NCBI GenBank assembly: GCA_963169595.1
Contig: CAUJFM010000023.1
Span: 1-27,076 of the forward strand
Reading direction: 5' to 3'
DNA length: 27,076 nt
Source of the DNA: Bacteroidota bacterium
Lineage (GTDB): Bacteria > Bacteroidota > Bacteroidia > Flavobacteriales_F > PHOS-HE28
This document shows, one piece after another, positions 6,800 to 14,900 of this stretch. Position 1 is the first letter of the stretch. Every line of letters begins with the position of its first letter. A program made the position numbers and the translations under genes. A model generated the notes under the pieces. The model saw only the letters and a list, made by a program, of their open reading frames with translations, did not search any database and was not told the DNA's origin.

Positions 6800-7251
6800 C
6801 ACGGTTTCGTTTCGGGGGATATCGTCAGGGAGAACGGCACGGTCACGGGCGGCAGGCAGGTCTTGTCGTTGCAGACCATGTACTCCACCTCCCCTTCCAC
6901 CACCACGGGGCCCTCCTTCCGGGGCCGGATGAGCTGGGTGAAGATCGGGGCGCCATCGTGGTACCTCACCACCATGCCGAAGTTCGGGTCATAGGTCTCC
7001 ACAGGTGTGGGCTCCAGCATCTCACCCACCAGATCGAAAGCATCCGAGGGCTTCAAGCGGATGGAGGTGGGGATGGGACCTTGATCGCTGGGAAGTGTGA
7101 GAGCATACACATGCCAACCCTCTTCCAAGGCGGCTGTGCATTGCACCAGCACCTCACCGTTCGCCTGCGGAACAGCCTGGAACGACCACTTCACCGGTGC
7201 CCCCGGAGCAGCCAGTACGGACCAAAGCAGAATAAGCAGCGACGACATCAT
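6799..7251 (-). CDS. Stand-alone DsbD-alpha-like periplasmic thiol protein
   Basis: A 150-residue protein with a signal peptide (MMSSLLILLWSVLAAPG) and one domain of the DsbD N-terminal type (PF11412-like). It parallels the N-terminal domain of the next gene: EEGWHVYALTLPSDQGPIPTS against QEGWSVYSQQNYGDMGPWPTS, and VEYMVCNDKTCLPP against FEYMTCDDEMCLPP. The cysteine pair CNDKTC is kept, so it should exchange thiols with the DsbD membrane domain in the periplasm, probably as an extra output carrier. I chose the ATG at 7251; a TTG at 7263 overlaps the likely -7 box. The stop overlaps the dsbD start, so the two form a tight operon, and the gene probably arose by duplication of the dsbD 5' part. 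Confidence 0.85.
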   Translation of the reverse strand: MMSSLLILLWSVLAAPGAPVKWSFQAVPQANGEVLVQCTAALEEGWHVYALTLPSDQGPIPTSIRLKPSDAFDLVGEMLEPTPVETYDPNFGMVVRYHDGAPIFTQLIRPRKEGPVVVEGEVEYMVCNDKTCLPPVTVPFSLTISPETKP

Positions 7252-7260
7252 GGATGTGGG

Positions 7261-7268
7261 CAAAACTA
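7261..7268 (-). promoter_or_regulatory. Bacteroidota -7 box for the dsbD operon
   Basis: TAGTTTTG on the minus strand fits TAnnTTTG exactly and ends 9 bases before the ATG at 7251, in a gap of about 85 bases after the preceding gene. The -33 element is weak or absent. Confidence 0.5.
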
Positions 7269-7336
7269 CGCGTGCTCCGGGCCACGGAACAGGGTGCTTG
7301 CCCAGATCCTTGCGTTCCTATGGAACCGCGTCGTTG

Positions 7337-7627
7337 TTAAGGAATGTCAACGCGGACCACCCTGGAAATGGGGATGGTCATACCGTACTTGAGCACGATG
7401 TTGTGCAGGTCGTAGGTCCAGACCGTGGTCTCCACGGCCTTCAGCCCTTCATCATCCTGGAAGACGATGCGGCATTTGCCATGCTCGGCATTGCCCAACC
7501 GGGTCGCCTGCTGAAGTGTGTTGAGGATGGAGCGGCGCTGCTCCTCGTTCGCGTGGACGGGTTGCGCTGGGAACCTGAGACCGGAGATCTGCTCCTTGGG
7601 GATGATCAGAGCGCTGGGCGTTTCCAT
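7337..7627 (-). CDS. Small conserved-looking protein of unknown function
   Basis: A 96-residue soluble protein with no signal peptide or membrane helix. The N-terminal third (ALIIPKEQISGLRF, then EEQRRSILNTLQQATRLGN) suggests a short strand and a helix. The remainder alternates strands: KCRIVFQDDEGLKAVETTVW, then NIVLKYGMTIPISRVVRVDI, in the manner of a small beta-sandwich or PH-like fold. From memory, proteins with this KxxIxFxxxEGxKxVxTTVW pattern recur as uncharacterised Bacteroidota proteins of about 90 residues; no function is known to me. It lies 71 bases downstream of tilS on the same strand. A short inverted repeat, GTTAT/ATAAC, sits just upstream of the start (about 7648-7661), and a weak hairpin lies downstream (7312-7330). 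Confidence 0.7.
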   Translation of the reverse strand: METPSALIIPKEQISGLRFPAQPVHANEEQRRSILNTLQQATRLGNAEHGKCRIVFQDDEGLKAVETTVWTYDLHNIVLKYGMTIPISRVVRVDIP

Positions 7628-7698
7628 GTTCGGCAGGATTGGACGTTATGAAGATAACGCGCTCCCGAGCCGAAATGGGAACCCCAACCCGTGAAAAG

Positions 7699-9021
7699 TC
7701 AATGAAATCCGTTCCACACCAGGCGCACGCGGGGTCTTGATCGGTCCATGGGCAGGCCATCGGCCACGCGCTGGCCGCAGACCCAAAGGATGCTGCCCCG
7801 GCTCTCGAGCACATGGACCCCGGCCTTCTGGTGAAGCGGCACCTTCGCATCGATCAGCAGGTCGCTCACGAGCTTGGTTCCGGCCATGCCTGACGGACGG
7901 AAGCGATCGCCGGTGCGCCACGGCCGCAGCACCATCGGCAAGGGCAGGGCATCACGTTCGGCCACCAGCACATGGGGCGAGAGCGGGCCTGCATCCACAT
8001 CCGGGGGAAGGACCTCCACGGAGATCGGCAAGCCTGCTGGCAGCGCATCCCATGCGTGGATGACCCAGGCATCATGCTGGATCGATGCACCGCGCGCCAT
8101 GACGAGATGCCCGCGGTCCACCTGCACCATCATCCCACCTGCGGGGAACTGCGCACCGGTATGGTCCGCGCGCAAGGCCTTCAGGACCTCCCCGATGCGG
8201 TCGGGATGCAGGTCCAGGTCGCGGAGCAGATGCGTCAGCAGCAAGGAGGGAGCGGCACTGTTCAGCACCGCTTCCGCAGGGATGCGCAACGTGCCTTGTG
8301 CATCAGGCTGCCAACGGGAAGCGGTGGTATCGAGCCACTGGGCCAACACGGCCGCAAGCTCCCGGTTCCGCACCATGTCGCGGCGCAGCACGGCATCCGC
8401 CCCTTCGCGCAGCTCACCGACCAAGGGCATCAGTTCGTGCCTGACGCGGTTGCGCAGGTAGGCGGGATCGGCATTGCTGGCATCCTCGCGGAACGGGATC
8501 CCCTTCTCCCTCGCATAGGCGCGGATCGCGGATCGGGAGACCTCCAACAGGGGGCGGATGAACGGTCCGCTCTGGAGCGGGATGGCGCCCCAGCCCCGCG
8601 TGCCCATGCCTTGCAACAGGTGGATGAACAGGGTCTCCACGGCATCATCGGCATGATGGGCCATGGCCAGGCGTTGCGGACCCTTCTCCACACATTGGTG
8701 GAAGACCGCGTAGCGCAGCTCCCGGGCGGCCATCTGTTTGGATAGTCCGCTCGACCGCACCAGGGCCTCCACATCCACACGCTCCACGACGAACGGAACA
8801 CCGAGCTCACGGCAGTGGGTCTCCACGAAGGCGGCATCCGCAGCGCTCTTCGCACCGCGCAACCCATGGTCCACATGCACCACGTGCACCGGATGACGGA
8901 GCTCACGCAGCACATGCAGCAACACCATGCTGTCGCATCCGCCGCTCACCGCCACCCACAGCGGCTCGCGCTCGGCGGCCAGGCCGTGCTGCAGCAGGGT
9001 CGATCGCACCTTATCGATCAT
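7699..9021 (-). CDS. tilS: tRNA(Ile)-lysidine synthase
   Basis: A 440-residue PP-loop ATPase with the N-type nucleotide motif AVSGGCDSMVLL at 24-35. The HVDHGLRG segment and AMAHHADDAVETLFIHLLQGMGTRGWGAI block that define TilS are present, along with RPLLEVSRSAIRAYA and the YLRNRVRHELMPLV helix. A C-terminal TilS domain (about 355-440) carries LRPWRTGDRFRPSGMAGTKLVSD. The enzyme converts C34 of the tRNA-Ile with CAU anticodon to lysidine using ATP and lysine, changing both codon reading and charging; it is essential in most bacteria. The ATG at 9021 lies inside the end of pabB (11-base overlap), so it is translationally coupled to pabB. Confidence 0.94.
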   Translation of the reverse strand: MIDKVRSTLLQHGLAAEREPLWVAVSGGCDSMVLLHVLRELRHPVHVVHVDHGLRGAKSAADAAFVETHCRELGVPFVVERVDVEALVRSSGLSKQMAARELRYAVFHQCVEKGPQRLAMAHHADDAVETLFIHLLQGMGTRGWGAIPLQSGPFIRPLLEVSRSAIRAYAREKGIPFREDASNADPAYLRNRVRHELMPLVGELREGADAVLRRDMVRNRELAAVLAQWLDTTASRWQPDAQGTLRIPAEAVLNSAAPSLLLTHLLRDLDLHPDRIGEVLKALRADHTGAQFPAGGMMVQVDRGHLVMARGASIQHDAWVIHAWDALPAGLPISVEVLPPDVDAGPLSPHVLVAERDALPLPMVLRPWRTGDRFRPSGMAGTKLVSDLLIDAKVPLHQKAGVHVLESRGSILWVCGQRVADGLPMDRSRPRVRLVWNGFH

Positions 9022-10252
9022 CGGACAGGGCTTCGATCACGGAACGTACCTTCACCGCACACTCCTCCCATTCCTTCACGGGGTCGCATTGGGCGGTGAG
9101 CGCGCTTCCCGTCGATAATCGCGCCAGCCCCGAGGTCGTGTCGTAGCGCACCGCACGGATCACCACGTTCAGGTCGCCCGTGCCATCCGGCGCGAAGAAG
9201 CCGAGCGTGCCGCTGTAGAGCCCACGGCGTTGGTCCTCGAGCGCATCGATGAGCTGCATGGCGCGGTGCTTGGGCGCGCCGGTCATGCTGGCCATGGGGA
9301 AGGCTGCGTTCACCACGTCGAACGGGCTGATGTCCGGCCTGCGCTGCATGGTCACCGTGCTCACCAGTTGGTGCACACGCGGATAGCTGCGCACGGCACA
9401 GAGCTCCTCCACCTTCACGCTCCGGGGCAGCGCCACTTGGGAAAGGTCGTTCCGCATCACGTCCAAAGCCATGATGTTCTCGCTGCGTTCCTTGGGATCC
9501 GCCGCCAGCTCCGCCCTCAACTGCAGGTCCTCCTCCGGCGTACGTCCCCGCGGCCGCGTTCCCTTCATCGGTTCTCCCCAGCAACGCTCATCCTGAAAGG
9601 TCAGGAACCGCTCCGGGCTGGCGCAAAGGGTGAACTGCGCGCCGCGGCGATGGAACGCAGCGAAGGGTGCCGCCGACCGCTCCAGGAGACGCGCAAAGGC
9701 CGCGAAGGGATCCAGCCCTGGCCAGTGGGCCTGACGTTCGATGCAGTAGTTCACCTCGTAGATGTCGCCGCGCTGGATGTGCTGCATGAACGCTGCCGCC
9801 TGGTCCAGGTACTGCCGCCTGCTGGTGCGACTGGTCCATGCCTCGGGCATGCTGCCGGAATGCCCACGGACCGGCTGTGCGATCCGCTCCTGCAGCTCAC
9901 GGACAGCGTGCGGGTCCTCATCCGGTCGCACATGCAGCACGGCATGGCCTGCACGCCACTCGATCACCCAACGCGGCACATGCCATTCACTGGAAGGCAG
10001 ATCGATCTCCGGTGCATGCGGTGAACGAAGGCCGTGCAGCTGCTCCTTGTGGTCGTAGGTGACATGGCCGTACCACCAGTCCGATGCCTTGCCGGTGCCA
10101 TCGAAGCGCGGTGTATCACGGACGGACACGGAGCCGATGCAGAGCACGGCGCGATCGCGATCGGCCACGCGGCGGAACAGGAAGAAGGGCTCCTCCCGGA
10201 GGATCTCCGGTACGTAGGGCACACCCGATCCAAGCTCCACACGATGACGCAC
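9011..10252 (-). CDS. pabB: Aminodeoxychorismate synthase component I
   Basis: A 413-residue chorismate-binding enzyme. The catalytic C-terminal half carries GDIYEVNYC (162-170), SPERF (212-216), PMKGTRPRG with Lys230, ENIMALDVMRNDL, and SMTGAPKHRAMQLIDALE. The Lys in PxKGTRPRG separates PabB from anthranilate synthase TrpE, which has Ala there. It uses ammonia from a PabA glutaminase to make 4-amino-4-deoxychorismate, the first step to p-aminobenzoate and folate. No pabA or pabC is visible in the window, so its partners are encoded elsewhere. The start is GTG at 10252, 37 bases after the lnt stop. A TAACTTGG sequence directly before it is one mismatch from a -7 box. tilS overlaps its 3' end. 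Confidence 0.92.
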   Translation of the reverse strand: MRHRVELGSGVPYVPEILREEPFFLFRRVADRDRAVLCIGSVSVRDTPRFDGTGKASDWWYGHVTYDHKEQLHGLRSPHAPEIDLPSSEWHVPRWVIEWRAGHAVLHVRPDEDPHAVRELQERIAQPVRGHSGSMPEAWTSRTSRRQYLDQAAAFMQHIQRGDIYEVNYCIERQAHWPGLDPFAAFARLLERSAAPFAAFHRRGAQFTLCASPERFLTFQDERCWGEPMKGTRPRGRTPEEDLQLRAELAADPKERSENIMALDVMRNDLSQVALPRSVKVEELCAVRSYPRVHQLVSTVTMQRRPDISPFDVVNAAFPMASMTGAPKHRAMQLIDALEDQRRGLYSGTLGFFAPDGTGDLNVVIRAVRYDTTSGLARLSTGSALTAQCDPVKEWEECAVKVRSVIEALSDDR

Positions 10253-10289
10253 GGGGCCAAGTTACCTGCCGCAACGGGTAGGAAGGGCC

Positions 10290-11978
10290 TCAGCCCCGAC
10301 GACCACGCCACCACCGGGACAGCACGAAGCCGATGGCCGCCAGCGCGAGCATCACAGCGACCTTGCCGACCACATCGCCCAACGCCACGAAGATGGTCCG
10401 CTCCGTGTTCAGGTGCACCACGGCCCCGAAGGCGGCAGGTTGCCACCAGGCAGTGCGATGATGAACGGTCCCGCGCTGGTCCACCGTGCAGGAGATGCCG
10501 GTGTTCGCCGACCGTACGATGGCCCGACGTGTCTCGATGGCCCGGATGCTCGCGAAGGCCAGGTGCTGCACCGGCCCGGGTGAATCGCCCCACCAGCCGT
10601 CGTTGGTCATGATGGCGATGAGGTCGCCACGATTGCGCACATGCTCCGCCACGTGCTCCCCAAAGACCGATTCGTAGCAGATCGCCGGAACGATGCGCAA
10701 CCCGGCAGCCGGTGCGCTCAGCACGCTCCGCTCCTCCTGCTGCCCCAGTGAACCTGTGGTTCCACCGAGATCCAGCGCCAGGTCGGTCAACGGACCAAGC
10801 ACCTCCTCGAAGGGCATCAGCTCCACACCGGCCACGAGCTTGGACTTGTGATAGACCTGCAGCGCCGTGTCCGGGGGCAGGAACACCGCCGCGTTGTAGG
10901 ACTCATACCACAGGTCCGTGCCCTGCACCAACCGTGCAGTGATGGGCAAGGTCGCCTCCTTGGGATACAGGTAACCGGAGGACATTCCCGCCAACAATGC
11001 GGCCCGCGGATACCGCCGTTGGAACGCCCGCAACCGCTGCAGACTGCGCGAGGCCTCCAGGTCGTTCTCCCACAGGCCGTGCAACACCGGCACCCAGCCG
11101 TTCAGGTCCATCGTGAAGTTCTCCTGCAGGGCCGTCTCGGGCAGCACCACCAGCACCGTGCTGTCGGTCATCGCCGCTTCCGCCTGGCCCAGCATACGGT
11201 CCAGCTGGTCCAGCGGGTCCACACCGCCGAACTTCTCGCGGTAGGGATCCACGTTGGGTTGCACCACCACCACATGCACGGCCTTCCCGCGATCGGGTCC
11301 GCGCAGCCCCGATATCGCCAGGCTCGCGGCCACCGGGATGAGCAGCACCGCCACGGGCCACGACCAGTCCCTTCCATCAGGTTTGCTCCCCGTTGTTGAC
11401 CAGCGCACCACGATGCGGTCCAGCAGGATGTTCATCAGCAGGACCCAGAGCGAACCACCCAGCATCCCGGTGATGGCATACCACTGCACCATCCAGGGCA
11501 TCTCACCGAACACATTGCCCAACGAGAACCATGGCCATTGCAGGTCCCACCCGTGGTGCAGCCGTTCAAAGGCGAGCCAATACGCCACGAAGGCCCAGGT
11601 GGCCCGCGATGGACCGGCCCAACGGCGCGTCCAGCGGCGCAGCCACCAGGGAACGGTCATCAACAGCGCGTTGATGCACATGGGGGCCAGGCCGCTCACC
11701 AGCCGCGTGGTCAAGGGCTCGCTGACGAGAAAGAACCACCAGGACGTGGCCGCGTTCCAGGTGAATACCGCGAGCAGTGCGTAGGGGGCGAAGGCCACAC
11801 GCCGGCCTGCGGTGCGACGATCGTGGAGCCGCTCGGCATGGAAGAGCGGGAGCCAGGCCACCAGCGCCAGCGGCGCCAACCCGCCGATGCCAGGCCAGGC
11901 CAGCGCCCACAGGGCTCCGGAGAGCATGGACCAGAGCGCGATGCGCGTTCGTGTCGGGACCATCAGGGTGAACGCCAC
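10290..11978 (-). CDS. lnt: Apolipoprotein N-acyltransferase
   Basis: A 562-residue inner-membrane enzyme. Several hydrophobic helices (about 10-225) precede a periplasmic nitrilase domain (about 233-520) and a final membrane helix (about 520-555). The catalytic triad can be placed: Glu281 in VVLPETALQ, Lys378 in VYHKSKLV and Cys434 in PAICYESVFGE; MTNDGWWGDSPGP follows. It adds the third acyl chain to the N-terminal cysteine of outer-membrane-bound lipoproteins. The start is probably GTG at 11978, with ATG at 11963 as alternative. The gene begins only 16 bases after porU2 on the same strand and is presumably co-transcribed, joining lipoprotein maturation to the T9SS genes. Confidence 0.93.
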   Translation of the reverse strand: MAFTLMVPTRTRIALWSMLSGALWALAWPGIGGLAPLALVAWLPLFHAERLHDRRTAGRRVAFAPYALLAVFTWNAATSWWFFLVSEPLTTRLVSGLAPMCINALLMTVPWWLRRWTRRWAGPSRATWAFVAYWLAFERLHHGWDLQWPWFSLGNVFGEMPWMVQWYAITGMLGGSLWVLLMNILLDRIVVRWSTTGSKPDGRDWSWPVAVLLIPVAASLAISGLRGPDRGKAVHVVVVQPNVDPYREKFGGVDPLDQLDRMLGQAEAAMTDSTVLVVLPETALQENFTMDLNGWVPVLHGLWENDLEASRSLQRLRAFQRRYPRAALLAGMSSGYLYPKEATLPITARLVQGTDLWYESYNAAVFLPPDTALQVYHKSKLVAGVELMPFEEVLGPLTDLALDLGGTTGSLGQQEERSVLSAPAAGLRIVPAICYESVFGEHVAEHVRNRGDLIAIMTNDGWWGDSPGPVQHLAFASIRAIETRRAIVRSANTGISCTVDQRGTVHHRTAWWQPAAFGAVVHLNTERTIFVALGDVVGKVAVMLALAAIGFVLSRWWRGRRG

Positions 11979-11994
11979 GAAAGTAGGCGTCCCC

Positions 11995-14900
11995 TCAACG
12001 CAGCAGGTACATCTTGCCGATGCCCTTCGTGAAGTACTCGGAGGCCTTGGTCTCGCGCAGTTCGATGTCCTGTCCGTTCAGCTGTGCGATCACGCGGTAC
12101 AGGTACACGCCACGGGCCAATCGGTCGCCGAACTCATCCGTGCCATCCCAAGCGAAATCGGTCATGTTGCGCCCCACCCGGATCGGGCCGAGCTCGTGCA
12201 TGCGCACCTCGCGCACCACCTTGCCGGTCACGGTCATGATCTGGATCTTCATGTTCGTGGGCGGCTCACTGCCGGTGACCGTGAAGACAAAGCGCGTGCT
12301 GGTGGTGAACGGGTTGGGGTAGTTGAGCACCTCGGTGATCGTGGGCTTGTTCACCACCTCGAAGTTCACCTTGAGATCATGGTCGCCCGACCGGTTGCCG
12401 CTGACGTCGGAGGCCTGCACGATCAACTGGTACTTGCCATCCACCGGGAACACCGGATCGTACAGGATGTGGGCCTCGTTGGCCGGACCGTTGGCCGGAA
12501 CGAAGCGCATCACCTCCACGCCCGCACCATCGCGGAAGTAGATGCGCTGGACCTGGTTGGCCGGCGTGCGGAGGAAGACCTTGAACTGCGTCGTGTCCGC
12601 TGGGGAATCCATCAGCAGCACCGTGTTCTCATCGTTCAAGCTCATCTGGATCGCCGGACGTGCGGACACGATATCGCCGTCCAGGATATGCACGCCATCG
12701 AAGGTGACATCGAGCAGCGGGTTCTCCTGGTCCACCGTCACGTTGAAGCGCCATTGCGCAATGTTGTTGAAGTGATATTGCTCCAGCTGGTGGTACAGGC
12801 CCGTGATGGTGTCGATGGGATTGGCCTCGAGCACCAGGGTGTTCGGACCTCCGAAGGGCAAAGTGTTGAAGCGCACGGTATCGATGAGGACACCGCCCAC
12901 GGGCAACGGGGCGTTCAACTTGTAATGGATGCGATGGCGCACATTGGCGCGGTCCACCACCCAGGCGGTCATCAGCAGACTGTCCATGTCCACGGTGCCA
13001 ATGTTGCGCACCGCCACGGCCACGGAGGCCTCCTGTCCCGCGAACCAACCGTCGAGCGCCTGCACATAACCTGATGCGGGGTCGATGGCGCACTCGGCGG
13101 CCGGCGTGCCCAGCAGCTGCCAGCGCTGTAACTGGGACGGGTCCGGCACGGCCACATCCTCATCGAAGAAGTGCCCGCGGATGCGCAGCCGCGGGTACTG
13201 CGTCGCAGGCGCCACACTGGTGAGATAGGTGACCGAATCAATGCCCGCCGGCAGGTTGAAGAGCTCGGTGACCTGGTTGAACGGGCTCAGCCCCTGCAGA
13301 ATGATCCGTGTGCTGTCCTCCGCGTTGCGCGGTTGTTCGTCCCAATAGAGCGCCTGCCATTCGGAGGATGGTCCGGCATCCACCGTGGTGATCAATCCCT
13401 GGTCGGTGAGCAGGGCCATGTCCGCACTGAACAACAGCACCTCATTGATGGACGCGGCCACCGTGTCCCGGAAGGTATCCGGAAAGCCCTTGCGCACATA
13501 GCAGACATAGGGCACACTGTCCGGCAGGTTGTCAAACTCGGGCAGGCCAAGGGACTCCATGGCGGGGATCAGCCCCGGTGCATTGGCCGTCATGCCGTCC
13601 TTGTCCAGATAAAGCCAGGTGTAGAGCAGGATGTGGTGGCCATCGGGGATGCGGTTCAGCAGCATGTCCTGCATGCCGGCCAGCTGCGCGGGCTGGTTGG
13701 TGAAGAAGGTGAAGTACTTCTGCACGCGTGGCCTGCATTGCGAAAGATTGTTCGCGTTGCCGAACTCGTTCTCCGGATTGAACTCGGTGCCGTTGCCCGC
13801 GATGAAATGCGTGCCCCATGGTTCCATGGTGATGGGGTCGATAACGGCCACATGCCAACCCGGCCAAGGTCCACAGCCGGAGTAATCGATGGCGGTGAGG
13901 TCGATGTCATACCCCGTATCACCAAAGGGATTGTTACCGGTGACGATGGTGCGTAGCTGCCGCACGCCTCCCGAGTACTCGAACTCGCGGTCCGGCTCAT
14001 CATACCGGATACCACTGTACGTGTTGTTCTTGAACTGGTGGAAATGCGCCTGTCCCCAGCCATTGCGGCCCGGGATGTACTGGAAGGACCGCTCATACCA
14101 GTTGTAGCCCTGGTTGCCCGTACTATCGATGCTGCACCGCCAATAGAACACCGTGCTGTCCTGCTGTGCGTTCAGCGCATAGATGGTGGAAGGCTGCCAG
14201 CTGACCACGCCGCCCGGGGCCGTGATGGTGGCGGTCTCCAGCATTGGACTGTTGAAGTGGTCCGTGGTGTCGATCTGGAACACGTAGGCGCGCTGGGGAG
14301 CGAGCGGATCGCCTGTGCTGGCCTTCAGCAGCGGCGCGGGGTCCGGCAGGATGGCGTAGTTGAAGGGATGCACCGGGATGATGTCGCCACTGCTGATGAA
14401 GATGGCCGTGTTGGCCACGTTGTTCGCCGACTCCTGCAGCTCGGGGATCACGTTCGGATCGAGGTCCACCCGGGCCTGGAACGCGTTGGTGCCGGTGCCT
14501 CCCGCGAAGGCCTTGGTGGGCACATCGAAGGTGACCGTGTCGCGGAAGTGCATATTGCCCAGCGTGGTGAGGTAACCCTGCGTGCCGGGCGACATGTTAG
14601 GGTTCACGCGGTCCAGGGCCACCGTCATCGTGGCATTGGTCGCGCGTCCGATGTTGGTGACGGCCACCTTCACCTGGAAGGTATCGACATCGGCATTGAT
14701 GAACTCCGGCTCGAACAGGATGTCCTGATCGCGCACAACCAGATCGGGCTCCTTCGGCGAGTTGAGGATCAGCAGCGGATCGCCCTGCAGGGTGAAGGTG
14801 TGGACATGGAACGTGGCGGGCAGATTGCTGGTGTTCGCCAGCATGTTGAAGCCCGCGTAGCGCATGTGGTCGCCGATGGTGCCGCCATAGTTCGCCTGGC

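Noticed and set aside
7312..7330. Hairpin GTTCC-ATA-GGAAC after the 96-residue gene as a terminator
   Set aside because: The stem is only 5 bp plus two pairs beyond a bulge, and no T run follows, so it was not listed as a feature.
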